Of a stretch of 64,000 bases of DNA, positions 9,801-18,105 are shown in pieces. How positions within the stretch are numbered: the stretch's first letter is position 1; each line of letters opens with the position of its first letter. Under the pieces are notes generated by a model. The model was not told the DNA's origin, made no database searches, and worked only from the letters and a program-made list of their open reading frames with translations. The DNA is from Novosphingobium sp. HII-3. GTDB lineage: Bacteria > Pseudomonadota > Alphaproteobacteria > Sphingomonadales > Sphingomonadaceae. Position numbers and translations under genes: made by a program. The DNA lies in the NCBI RefSeq assembly GCF_002916655.1, contig NZ_PPSM01000014.1:62001-126000 (forward strand). The letters are read 5' to 3'.

Positions 9801-10508
9801 ATGCAGGAACACACATCTTTCCCTCCGCCAGCCGGGTCGAAGCCGGCCGTAGTGCTGCTTTCGGGCGGACTCGATTCCATGGTCTGCGCCGGCATCGCGC
9901 GTGAGCAGGGTTTCGCAGTCAATGCCCTGACGATCGACTACAACCAGCGCCACAGGTGCGAACTGGACGCTGCCGCCAAGATCGCACGGTTCGTGGGTGC
10001 GGAGCGCCACGTGGTCTTACCGCTGGATCTTCGAAGGTTCGGCGGCTCAGCTCTTACCGATGACATCGCCGTGCCCAAGGATGGCGTGGGAGCCGAAGTT
10101 CCGGTCACTTACGTGCCGGCCCGCAATCTCGTGTTTCTGTCCCTCACGCTGGCCTGGGCCGAGGCGATCGGGGCTGCCGACATCTTTATCGGCGTCAACG
10201 CCCTCGACTATTCCGGTTATCCGGATTGCCGTCCCGAATTCATCGCCGCGTTTGAGAACATCGCCGGCTTGGCGACCAAGGTCGGCGCGGAAGGGCAGAA
10301 GCTGCGGATACATGCCCCCCTGCAGTTCATGGGCAAGGCGGACATCGCCCGTGAGACGGCCCGCCTGGGCCTTGACCCGGGCATGAGCTGGTCGTGCTAT
10401 GATCCCCAGCCCGGGAACAGGGCCTGCGGGCTCTGCGATAGCTGCCGCTTGCGCAAGGCTGGGTTTGCCGACGCCGGCCTGATCGATCCCACGCCTTACG
10501 CGGCGTAA
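9801..10508 (+). CDS. queC: 7-cyano-7-deazaguanine synthase QueC
   Basis: This ATP-dependent enzyme makes preQ0, the precursor of queuosine in tRNA, from 7-carboxy-7-deazaguanine and ammonia. About 235 residues. It shows the PP-loop LLSGGLDSMVC near residue 20 and the zinc-binding CGLCDSCRLR near the C-terminus, with a further Cys in MSWSCYDP. The ATG giving MQEHTSFPP is preferred to an in-frame TTG 36 bases upstream. No other queuosine genes are in the window. Confidence 0.93.
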   Translation: MQEHTSFPPPAGSKPAVVLLSGGLDSMVCAGIAREQGFAVNALTIDYNQRHRCELDAAAKIARFVGAERHVVLPLDLRRFGGSALTDDIAVPKDGVGAEVPVTYVPARNLVFLSLTLAWAEAIGAADIFIGVNALDYSGYPDCRPEFIAAFENIAGLATKVGAEGQKLRIHAPLQFMGKADIARETARLGLDPGMSWSCYDPQPGNRACGLCDSCRLRKAGFADAGLIDPTPYAA

Positions 10509-10533
10509 ACCACGACAAGGTACTTAGCCGATC

Positions 10534-10568
10534 TGGCCCGGAAGCATTGGCTTTCCGGGCCATTTTTC
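10534..10568 (+). terminator. Rho-independent terminator of queC
   Basis: TGGCCCGGAAGC pairs with GCTTTCCGGGCCA across a small ATTG loop and runs into TTTTT. Confidence 0.8.
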
Positions 10569-10582
10569 TTGTCCGCTGCGGG

Positions 10583-10617
10583 CAAAAGAAAAGGGGGCCG
10601 GATTGCTCCGACCCCCC
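10583..10617 (-). terminator. Rho-independent terminator of the OmpA gene
   Basis: On the minus strand a GGGGG-T-CGGA stem with a GCAA loop and matching TCCGG-CCCCC is followed by TTTTCTTTT. It faces the queC terminator, so the convergent genes are cleanly separated. Confidence 0.8.
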
Positions 10618-10640
10618 AATCTTTACCGTTGCCGGTTCGC

Positions 10641-11660
10641 TTACATGCCCGAACCCGGACCGTAAGTGATTTCGACGCGGCGGTTCTGCAGCTCACGCAC
10701 GCCGTCCGCAGTCGGGACGCGCGGGTTAGCTTCACCGAAGGCCTGGCTCGAGATCGAGGCATCGGGGATGCCGCGGCCGGTCAGGTACGCGCGGACCGAA
10801 GCGTTACGACGCTCCGAGAGGCCCAGGTTGTACGTGACCGTACCCGAACGGTCGGTGTAGCCTGCCAACATGATCGGCACGCTATCGCAGTTTGCGTAGG
10901 CGCTGATGGCGCTGTCGAGGATGGTCGACGCTTCCGGCGTGATGTCCGACTTATCCCAGTCGAAGAACACGATGTACGGGCCCTTGTTGCAGACCGGAGC
11001 CGGCGGGGGCGGCGGGGGCGGCGGGGGCGGCGGCGGCGGCGGCGGCGGGGGCGGCGGCGGAGCCGCTTCTTCACCACCGAAGTTGTAGGTCAGGGTGCCG
11101 AGCAGCGAGTGCGAACGCCAGCGGGTGCTGATGTCTTCGCCGGCAGCGCTGACGAGGTCAACGTTCGACACGTTCATGAAGCGGTACTTCAGGCCAGCGT
11201 CCCAGTTGGCGCTGAGCGGCGCGCGGATGCCCGCGATTGCCTGCCACGCGAAGCCGGTGTCGGAGTCATCGATGCCGTCGACATGGACGCGACCCACGCC
11301 CGCACCACCGCCGATGAAGCCCTGAAGGCCATCGTCCGGACCGAAGTCGAGCAGACCGTTCACCATGAACGACAGGTTGCTCGCGTCGTCACCGCCGCTG
11401 TTCTTGATATCGGCCTGACGGTAGCTGGCTTCGGTTTCCAGACGGAAAGCGCCGAAGTCGTAGCCCATAGTGGCGCCGCCATCGAAGCCCTTCTTGAAGT
11501 CGACCGTTGCGGCGTTGTCGACGGGACCGACGTCAACGTCCGCATCTTCGACGATCATGCCGCCGAAGCCGAGTTCAATATACCACGAATTATCGCGCGC
11601 CAGCGCGGGAGTAGCGATGGCAGCAGATGCCATGGCCAATCCAATGACGAGTTTCCTCAT
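10641..11660 (-). CDS. OmpA family outer membrane protein with polyproline linker
   Basis: This outer-membrane protein has 339 residues. It has a signal peptide ending ATPALA near residue 21 and an N-terminal eight-strand beta-barrel (about 23-195, ending LTYNFGGEE). A run of about 20 prolines follows. The OmpA C-terminal peptidoglycan-binding domain contains IVFFDWDKSDIT, GYTDRSGTVTYNLGLSERRN and NRRVEI. It links the outer membrane to the cell wall. AGGGGA lies 6 bases before the ATG. The proline run is coded by a simple CCG/CCC repeat. Confidence 0.92.
   Translation of the reverse strand: MRKLVIGLAMASAAIATPALARDNSWYIELGFGGMIVEDADVDVGPVDNAATVDFKKGFDGGATMGYDFGAFRLETEASYRQADIKNSGGDDASNLSFMVNGLLDFGPDDGLQGFIGGGAGVGRVHVDGIDDSDTGFAWQAIAGIRAPLSANWDAGLKYRFMNVSNVDLVSAAGEDISTRWRSHSLLGTLTYNFGGEEAAPPPPPPPPPPPPPPPPPPPPAPVCNKGPYIVFFDWDKSDITPEASTILDSAISAYANCDSVPIMLAGYTDRSGTVTYNLGLSERRNASVRAYLTGRGIPDASISSQAFGEANPRVPTADGVRELQNRRVEITYGPGSGM
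11001..11060. repeat. Low-complexity GGC/GGGGGC repeat (polyproline codons)
   Basis: The plus strand reads GGCGGGGGC units and then GGC units without interruption; on the coding strand these are proline codons of the OmpA linker. Copy number is likely to vary between strains and is a risk for sequencing errors. Confidence 0.8.
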
Positions 11661-11703
11661 ACGTTTCCCCTACTAAGAGATTTGGAGCCACCGAGTTCGA
11701 GAG

Positions 11704-11732
11704 TGTCTACCCCCTCGGCCTTGCGTGTGCAA
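11704..11732 (-). promoter_or_regulatory. Possible sigma-70 promoter of the OmpA gene
   Basis: On the minus strand TTGCAC is followed after 17 bases by TAGACA. The spacing is ideal, but the -10 box is a poor match. It would give a leader of about 40 bases. Confidence 0.35.
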
Positions 11733-11848
11733 GCGCACATTAAACGCGACTGTTGCATAATTGCCGCGCTCGTTATCGGGCGAGAAGTTGTTGCGCCTTC
11801 TGGAAATTGAAACTGCAACACCCCAAAAACCCCTGTGTCTTGCACCCA

Positions 11849-12304
11849 TCAAGCCGAGGGCAGAATACCCAAGGCCTGCAGCGCCGCGACCAGATCATTG
11901 ATCGCGGTCCGGGCCTCCCCATCAACACTCGTCCCTCCAAGTGGTTCCACGGGCACAGAAGCTTTTCTCCAGTGCCCCAGATACAACAGCGTTGCACCCC
12001 GGGTCAGGTCCAGGACGCGCAGGCCGTCTCGAGGCGCTATAAAGGTCCAGGAATGGCCGTTTTTCATGGCTATGGCGCCATCGCGCCCTGACCACGCCCC
12101 GGTTGCCGCCGGTGCTACAAGCCAGGTTTCCCCGTCTTCGCAATTTTCCGGAGGTGCGACAATTTCGCCACGCACCGTGCAATGCAGGAGGGTGTCGGCC
12201 AGCAAGAGGGATTCGTTGACGAAGATCTCCTTCTGCGCCTGCCCGGAATAAAGGAGAGGCAGGGCAAACCGGGGTGTCATGCTGTCAAAGGTGTGTTCGG
12301 GCAC
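11849..12304 (-). CDS. DUF2793 domain-containing protein at the end of the GTA cluster
   Basis: This 151-residue protein has a DUF2793 layout: TPRFALPLLYSGQAQKEIFVNESLLLADTLLH at the N-terminus (residues about 10-41), then a beta-rich part (DGETWLVAPAATGAWSG, HSWTFIAPRDG). The GTG start is supported by GGAG nine bases upstream; an ATG eight codons later is the alternative. It follows the gp15-like gene by 20 bases. DUF2793 proteins occur with phage and GTA tail genes, suggesting a tail-tip or fibre-associated part, but no function is established. Confidence 0.8.
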   Translation of the reverse strand: MPEHTFDSMTPRFALPLLYSGQAQKEIFVNESLLLADTLLHCTVRGEIVAPPENCEDGETWLVAPAATGAWSGRDGAIAMKNGHSWTFIAPRDGLRVLDLTRGATLLYLGHWRKASVPVEPLGGTSVDGEARTAINDLVAALQALGILPSA

Positions 12305-12324
12305 GGGTTTGGTCTCCGATCGAT

Positions 12325-14508
12325 CTATGGCGTCACTCGTCCCAGCAGGAGCGGTGGCGAGAGGGCGTGAGTGCCCGACTGGCGGACATGAAGCGGCATG
12401 TCCGACGGGAAAGTCGTCAGCATTCCCGGAGCGAAGGTGATGCGCGGCTCTGCCGTGGCCCAGGTCGCCAGAGGCGCTTCCACAGAGCCCAGCAGGACGA
12501 GATAGCGTTCGGCCTGTTCGGTCAGGGGCACATCGACGCCGTCACGCCAGAACCATTCGCCACGCGCCCGCCGCGTCCAGGTGAACACCGTTGCACCGTC
12601 GTCCGCTTGCATCCGGCGTGGATGGACAGGCGCCAGCGGCCGCAATGAAAGGCCGGACAGATGGACGGGGCTGGAGACAGGATCGTGATCGCCCCGCCCC
12701 AGAGCAAGGATGCGTCGTTCCGGATCGGCGCCGACCGTCTCGGAGGCGATTGGAACGAGACCCCGGCCCAGCAGGACGAAGGGCTCACCCGGCTGGTGCG
12801 CGTGCAATGCGCTCTCCGTTCCCGCGCAGCCGCGCACGAAATTGGACAAGCGCCAGCGGCCGCCTCCGAGCGGACACGCGCTGGCGAACTGCACGATTTC
12901 CTCGCCGACAAGCGCGCGGTTGTGGCCTTGCGCCAAGGGCAGCGGATCAACGCTCACCAGTTGCATCGTCGGATCGAGCAGCAGGACGTCGAGTTCGGAG
13001 GCCCGGTCCAGCAGGAGCGGAGTGGCGGCCGGCAGGATCGTGAGAGTGTCACCGATGACGGCCCGTTTTCGCCCGCTGGGGCCCACCGGCAACATGGCTC
13101 CGTCCCCTGTGTCTGCGTAGAGCGCTGCGCCTGACCAGCCTTCACCGGCGGCAGACACCGCAGCGAAGATACGCGGCGCATCGAACTTCGCCGTGGGTTC
13201 CAGAGGAAGCTCGAAGGCGACAAGCCGCGTCGCGGGGGCGGGCAGATCCGGAGCCGGATTGCTCCGCCCCGGGTCCGAGGCAAGGTTCGGTCTGGCGTCG
13301 GCCCCGGCGGGCAGTGAGCGCTCAAGGCTCAGTTCCACGCCGCTGTCACGCCATTCCCACTCCCTGACCCGCCAGTGGCCGGCAACGCCCGGGACTGCGA
13401 CCAATGCCCCCGGCGACAGGTCAGGATCCAGTCCGCAACTCCGCCAGGCCACCCGGTCACGCGTCCAGTTGATCCTGCGGGACGCCTTCTCGATCAGGGT
13501 GCGGGCAGTGGCGGCTTCGAGGGTGGCTGGGAGTTCGATGGCAGCCGGTTCAGATGACGACGCCGGTCCGCTCGCCCTCTGAAGGCTGGCCTGGTAGTCC
13601 CTCTCCAGCTCGTAGTAGCGCAGGATGCCGGGCCGGTTGGCCGCAGGCACCCCGCGGCGGCGGGTGAAGCCGCTTGTTGCTCCGAAGTCTCCGTCGCCGG
13701 TTGCGATGGCCGCTTCGGGAAGAGGAAGTACGCTCGCCTGCGTGCGCTGACGCGCGATGACGAGGGCGCTGCCCGCATCTATCTCCAGTGGGATAAGCTG
13801 GCCGAACGCCTGAAGATCGTCGGCGGGAGAGCTCTCGCTGGTGTAGCCGAGCACGCCGGGGAGCGGGATCGCGGCGTCGATCGGGCTTTCCGCACCTCCG
13901 AGCATATCCTGTAGGGTGAAGTCCGCGTCTGCGATGACTTCAAAGGTGAGGGCCGGGATCCGGTTGTAGAAGCCCGACAAGTCCAGTTCCTCGAACACCA
14001 CATAGGCGAGCCCGCGATAGGCGGGGCATCGATCCGCACCTTCCGCCGCGACGATCAGCGGATCCGGCGGCTGGTTCCCCGCTCCGGTATGGACGCGCAT
14101 GGTGCCACCGCACTTCAGGTCACCGCCGGCACCGCGCAGGAGTTGCCCGTCTGCCCAGATCCGGCCGATTGCCTGGATAGGTCGGCTGGCGAGCGCGATC
14201 GCGAAATTCGCTGAATAGCGGAAAGTTGAGACGGCGGGGCTTCCCTTTCCTCCACCCTGCACCTCGCTGCGCTCCACCAGATCGGTGGCCCAGATGACCG
14301 AGCCCGCCGTGCGCACGCGTCCAAAATGCCTGGGCAGGGGCTGGCCGTAGCTTGAGGTGGTGAAGGCTGTGTCCTTGAGCCGCGGCCCCTGGCGGCGCGT
14401 GGAGCCGAACAGCGCGGTATCCACCTGCTGCCCCATGAGCGAGCCGATGGCCCCGCCGACCGGCCCGCCCATGAGCGAGCCGAGACTTCCAAATACAAGT
14501 GTCGCCAT
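12325..14508 (-). CDS. GTA gp15-like baseplate/tail tip protein (short form)
   Basis: This 727-residue protein starts with MATLVFGSLGSLMGGPVGG, a glycine-rich hydrophobic head like that of Rhodobacter gp15. It continues with RVRTAGSVIWATD, GRIWADGQLL, QPPDPLIVAAEG and YRGLAYVVFEELDL. After IPALTFEVIADAD it passes straight into a tail-protein domain (PLPGVLGYTSESS onward). Rhodobacter gp15 is about 1300 residues with an internal TIM-barrel-like domain that seems absent here. AAGGAG lies 6 bases before the ATG, one base after the gp14 stop. Its likely role is tail tip and DNA passage or host contact. Confidence 0.85.
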   Translation of the reverse strand: MATLVFGSLGSLMGGPVGGAIGSLMGQQVDTALFGSTRRQGPRLKDTAFTTSSYGQPLPRHFGRVRTAGSVIWATDLVERSEVQGGGKGSPAVSTFRYSANFAIALASRPIQAIGRIWADGQLLRGAGGDLKCGGTMRVHTGAGNQPPDPLIVAAEGADRCPAYRGLAYVVFEELDLSGFYNRIPALTFEVIADADFTLQDMLGGAESPIDAAIPLPGVLGYTSESSPADDLQAFGQLIPLEIDAGSALVIARQRTQASVLPLPEAAIATGDGDFGATSGFTRRRGVPAANRPGILRYYELERDYQASLQRASGPASSSEPAAIELPATLEAATARTLIEKASRRINWTRDRVAWRSCGLDPDLSPGALVAVPGVAGHWRVREWEWRDSGVELSLERSLPAGADARPNLASDPGRSNPAPDLPAPATRLVAFELPLEPTAKFDAPRIFAAVSAAGEGWSGAALYADTGDGAMLPVGPSGRKRAVIGDTLTILPAATPLLLDRASELDVLLLDPTMQLVSVDPLPLAQGHNRALVGEEIVQFASACPLGGGRWRLSNFVRGCAGTESALHAHQPGEPFVLLGRGLVPIASETVGADPERRILALGRGDHDPVSSPVHLSGLSLRPLAPVHPRRMQADDGATVFTWTRRARGEWFWRDGVDVPLTEQAERYLVLLGSVEAPLATWATAEPRITFAPGMLTTFPSDMPLHVRQSGTHALSPPLLLGRVTP

Positions 14509-14509
14509 G

Positions 14510-14932
14510 TCAGCTCCTTGGCTCAGGGGAGAAGCGCCATCGTCCGGCGCACGGCCATTCAGGTGGAACGGGGCAGAGCACGACCTTGCGCAGACCGCTG
14601 TGGGCATGGACCCATTGGGTCGCAGACACCGCGATGCCGAAGTGCAGCTGGCACGGGGAAGGGCGCGCCGCCAAAATGTCCCCGGCCGCGGTCGCGGTGG
14701 TGGATGCGGCCACGCCCAGAGACCGGGCCAGGCTGTCGAAGTCGGGATCGATGGTGCTGCGCAGGGTGTAGCCGTTGGGCAGCAGCGGAGCGGCGGGTCG
14801 GCCGGTTCGCTCAAGCGCCGCTGCCACTACGCCGAGGCAGTCCAGCCCGGTCTCCGGGTTCCGGCCGTGGAGCCTGAAGGGTATGCCGATCAGGGAAAGC
14901 GCCGCCGTTGCCAGGTCTTCGCCCCTCGTCAT
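14510..14932 (-). CDS. GTA gp14, NlpC/P60 family peptidase
   Basis: This 140-residue protein is a cell-wall peptidase of the tail tip that would cut peptide cross-links during DNA entry. The catalytic cysteine is in TGLDCLGVV near residue 35 and the histidine in QLHFGIAVS near residue 100. The start MTRGEDLATAAL overlaps the stop of the hub gene as ATGA. The matching Rhodobacter protein sits at the same place in the cluster. Confidence 0.88.
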   Translation of the reverse strand: MTRGEDLATAALSLIGIPFRLHGRNPETGLDCLGVVAAALERTGRPAAPLLPNGYTLRSTIDPDFDSLARSLGVAASTTATAAGDILAARPSPCQLHFGIAVSATQWVHAHSGLRKVVLCPVPPEWPCAGRWRFSPEPRS

Positions 14933-15750
14933 GCCGGCACCGGATATCGTGTGAGCATGTCGTTGCCGGGAAGAAACGGTTCGCCACGGAAGTTCACTGC
15001 GTTGTGAAAGCGCACGGCGCAGGTGTCGAGCGTGCGGTCGCAGCCTTCCTGCAGGAGCACGCGTGTTCCGCACGTGACAGTGTCATCGACCGGCAGGTCG
15101 AGCACCAGCCCATTCGCCTCGTCGGCGTTCATGACACCGGCCCACAGCCCTGCTTGCGGTCCGTCGAGCCAGCGCAGGGTGCCGCCAGCGTAGGAGGATC
15201 CATCCAGGTGCGCGCTGAAGCGGACGGTGTTTGAGCTTGCATCCACTCCCGCAACAGCAAGCTCGCGGGTGTGCTTCTGTGGGTTGAGATTGCACCCGGG
15301 GCCGCAGAAGGAGGCGCGGCAGGACGGGCTGGTGCGGGGCGTCAGGTCGCGCCAGAGCTCGGCCTTGCGGGAAACGAGATCGGCGCTGAAGAGGCCGTCT
15401 TCCTGCGTGATGGTGCCGAGTGTTCCTGCGTAAAGCGTAAGCCGCTCAAGGCTTTCCCAATCCACCAGGCCGATTCGCACCTGCGCACCGTCGAACCGTC
15501 CGGCGACGAGATCGGCGCCATCGATCGTCTCGTGCGTCAGCGCACCGCGAACTTCGGCGCTGTCGGGTTCGAGGTCGGCGCACTTGCGGATGGAACTCGG
15601 CACCATGCCCGGCGAGGCGCGGTGAAGGATGCCGTCGAACCACAGGTCGCGGTCGTGAGAAGTGAAGCCGACGGCGATACCGTCGCGGCGCAGCACTCGC
15701 CAGAAGGTCGCTGCCGTTTCAAGCTCTTCGGCGAACCACGTGCGCATCAC
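14929..15750 (-). CDS. GTA gp13, DUF2163/phage BR0599-type hub protein
   Basis: This tail hub protein has 273 residues. The N-terminal part (WRVLRRDGIAVGFTSHDRDL, ALTHETIDGADLVAGRFDGA) is typical of DUF2163, and the C-terminal part carries CRASFCGPGCN and GCDRTLDTC. This cluster of five cysteines resembles the iron-sulfur site of lambda-L-type hub proteins; cluster binding here is inferred. It overlaps the upstream DUF2460 gene by 4 bases and the downstream peptidase gene by ATGA. Confidence 0.88.
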   Translation of the reverse strand: MMRTWFAEELETAATFWRVLRRDGIAVGFTSHDRDLWFDGILHRASPGMVPSSIRKCADLEPDSAEVRGALTHETIDGADLVAGRFDGAQVRIGLVDWESLERLTLYAGTLGTITQEDGLFSADLVSRKAELWRDLTPRTSPSCRASFCGPGCNLNPQKHTRELAVAGVDASSNTVRFSAHLDGSSYAGGTLRWLDGPQAGLWAGVMNADEANGLVLDLPVDDTVTCGTRVLLQEGCDRTLDTCAVRFHNAVNFRGEPFLPGNDMLTRYPVPA

Positions 15751-18095
15751 GGCGCCTCCCGAATTTCGACCAGCGGGACGCTGGGCGCTTCGCCGGCCGC
15801 AAAGGCGGCGCTGGAGATCTCCAGCCTGTCTTCGGCGAAACGGACCGGCACGTCGAAGAGGAAGCCCGCGCGCACAACGCTTCCGGGCGGGGGTGCTTCA
15901 TCGAACCGGACGATGCCGCCCTCCTCCAGCCGCCAGCTGTCGACCTGCGGCGCACCATCGACCGAGATGGTGAGGGATGCCGCGTCGGGGCGGGTGATGC
16001 GCCGGACCTGCGCCGAAGCGCCGTCACCGTACCGTTTCACCAGAGCGAAACGGCCTGTCAGGCCGTCGCCCCGGCCAAGCTCCTGATCGTGGGGGCCGGG
16101 CGCTCCGGTCATGCCGCTGGAGCTGAAATCGCTCGGGTCGCGCAGGCGAAAGCCCCGTGCCGGACCCCTGCGGGCGCGGAAGAAGGCGATCAGAGCGCCC
16201 AATTCCGCTTCGGACCGCACGCCGGGGCCGACATCGAAGCGTAGCCGCGCGTTCGACCACAGGCTGTTGCGCCGCTCGAAGCCGGAGGCGGTGACGGCGA
16301 CGGTCGTGGAAAATTCGGTCACCACTGCTGCGTCGCGTCCAAGCGCGAGCGGGTACGGTACGTCGTCGAAGGCCTGCATCGGGTCAGCTCCTGAGACCTG
16401 CAATCGGGGTTGAGGAAGGCGGACGTAGCCGTCACGTGTGATCTGAGGCAGCGCCCAGACAACGACTTCGTGGTGCGCCCGACCAAGCGCCTCGTCGATG
16501 CCTGCATCGATCTGGCGCCACTGGTCGCGCTGCTCGGGGCGGAGGACGAAACCGGCCAGGTAATCCTGCTCCTCGGGCGGGTAGCCCAGCCTTGCATCGA
16601 CCTCGGCATGAGCGCGCCGTCGGCTGGCGTCGGCCCCGGCGGTGAGCCAGTCGTAATCCTCCACCTGCAGGCGGTCGAACGCGGGCGCGGCCCAGCCAAG
16701 CGGCAGGTTGGCCCGCTTCAGCTCGGGCATGTCAGGCGCCAGCAGGGTGGGCGTGAATACCAGCGCCAGCGCTTCGACCGGCCGTGGCGCAACGGCGGCA
16801 CGGACGGCGCGGATCAGATCCGCCGTGGAAGCGGCAAGCAACGCGCCTGCCTGATCCAGCAGCGCCGTTTGTGCCGGCGAGAGGGGCGCCCGCATGTCCG
16901 GTATGGCAGACGGGTTGCCGCCGAAGGCTGCCTTGGCTGCGGCGTCGTAAAGGCAGATCCGGCCGTCGGCGAAGGTCCACCACCAGGGTTCGCCGACCTG
17001 AAAGCGGACCGGCGCCTGTGCTTCGGCCATCAGCTGCGCGAAGTCAGCGGCTACAGCCTGCAGCCAGCCCATTGCCGGGCCATTGGCCGGGGAAAGGATC
17101 GTGGACGGCGGCTCCCAGCCGGTGAGCGCCGGGTTGCCGTCAAGATCGCGCTGCTTCCATGCTTCGGGGCAATGCTGGTCGAGCAATTCATAAGACAGGG
17201 ACGCCATCGGGCTCAGCCCCGCGGCGTGGCACTCGGCAAAGAAGGCGCGGTGCCAGGCGATCGTCGGCTGGTTGAGCGTGGCACCATCGGCGCCGGCCAG
17301 AAAGGCGTTTTCCACGGCCGCGAGACGGAAAAAGTGGCTCATCCCCACGTAATGGACGACCGACCCGCGATACCCGAGCTGGCGGATGCCGCGAATGAGC
17401 CGTGCAGGCGTCTGCACGCCCAGGTCGTCATAGCCCGTGGCGACGGCAAGGCCGTTGGCGGGCATCACGACATCCCCGATGTCAAGCATGGCGCGTGCGC
17501 CGTCCGCGACAATCCCGCTCATCTCGAACCAGCCTTCCCTCTCCTGTGGCAGAGGGTCGGGACTGGCGCCGTCGTAATCGGGAGGCGCGAAGGAGAGGAA
17601 CATGCGCTCGATCGCGCCGGGCCACACGCGGTCGGCATCGGAGGGAAGGCTGTAGCCGCCGTCCAGCGCCGAGAAGTCGATCGAGACGAAGGCGTCCTCG
17701 TTCGTTCCGACGGCGTAGTTCCAGAGGCGTACGTACCAAGTGCGCGCCTCATCGTTCTCCGCGCGGCCCTCGATGGTGAGGGTAGGTCCGTTGATGCCGT
17801 CAAGCGGTATCAGCCCCTGCGAGCGCCAGCGGAAGGTAAGGGTGGTGTCGGTATAGTCCCGGTCTGCTTTGTAAGCGAGGAGGGGATGGTCGAGCCGGTC
17901 GACGCTGTCCCAGACGAGGCCGCCAAGATCAGCCCGCCGCAGGAAAGAGGCTTCCACCCGCAAGGCGTCCGGCGCCGTTGAGATCACCGTCGCCACCATC
18001 GGGCGCGGAAAGTTCACCGTCCAGAAGCGCGGATCGAAGCGCATGATCCAGTTCGAAGCCTGCCCTTCCCGGGCCTCTGCAAGCCAGAATGCCAT
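15747..18095 (-). CDS. GTA distal tail protein: TIM-barrel-like N-terminus fused to DUF2460 (gp12)
   Basis: This 782-residue protein is much longer than the roughly 210-residue gp12 of Rhodobacter. The C-terminal 250 residues (QAFDDVPYPLALG, TTVAVTASGFERRN, ARLRFDVGPGVRSEAELGALIAFFRARRG) are a DUF2460/TIGR02217 distal tail domain. Ahead of it lie a beta-rich segment (about 1-200, TLTFRWRSQGL, LTIEGRAEN) and a barrel-like region (about 210-500). The latter has YHVGMSHFF-type strand motifs, AWHRAFFAECHAAGL and VGEPWWW, as in glycoside-hydrolase folds. GAGGAG lies 7 bases before the ATG. The N-terminal part may wrap the tail or bind sugar; this is inference. Confidence 0.8.
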   Translation of the reverse strand: MAFWLAEAREGQASNWIMRFDPRFWTVNFPRPMVATVISTAPDALRVEASFLRRADLGGLVWDSVDRLDHPLLAYKADRDYTDTTLTFRWRSQGLIPLDGINGPTLTIEGRAENDEARTWYVRLWNYAVGTNEDAFVSIDFSALDGGYSLPSDADRVWPGAIERMFLSFAPPDYDGASPDPLPQEREGWFEMSGIVADGARAMLDIGDVVMPANGLAVATGYDDLGVQTPARLIRGIRQLGYRGSVVHYVGMSHFFRLAAVENAFLAGADGATLNQPTIAWHRAFFAECHAAGLSPMASLSYELLDQHCPEAWKQRDLDGNPALTGWEPPSTILSPANGPAMGWLQAVAADFAQLMAEAQAPVRFQVGEPWWWTFADGRICLYDAAAKAAFGGNPSAIPDMRAPLSPAQTALLDQAGALLAASTADLIRAVRAAVAPRPVEALALVFTPTLLAPDMPELKRANLPLGWAAPAFDRLQVEDYDWLTAGADASRRRAHAEVDARLGYPPEEQDYLAGFVLRPEQRDQWRQIDAGIDEALGRAHHEVVVWALPQITRDGYVRLPQPRLQVSGADPMQAFDDVPYPLALGRDAAVVTEFSTTVAVTASGFERRNSLWSNARLRFDVGPGVRSEAELGALIAFFRARRGPARGFRLRDPSDFSSSGMTGAPGPHDQELGRGDGLTGRFALVKRYGDGASAQVRRITRPDAASLTISVDGAPQVDSWRLEEGGIVRFDEAPPPGSVVRAGFLFDVPVRFAEDRLEISSAAFAAGEAPSVPLVEIREAP

Positions 18096-18105
18096 CGGAG
18101 TCTCC

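Noticed and set aside
10993..11070. The GGC/GGGGGC run as a possible CRISPR or regulatory repeat.
   Set aside because: It has no spacers and is simply the codons of the polyproline linker of the OmpA protein.
16410..17981. A 523-codon open frame on the plus strand inside the GTA distal tail gene.
   Set aside because: Antisense to a recognised tail protein, rich in Arg/Gly/Pro with no domain; a codon-bias shadow.
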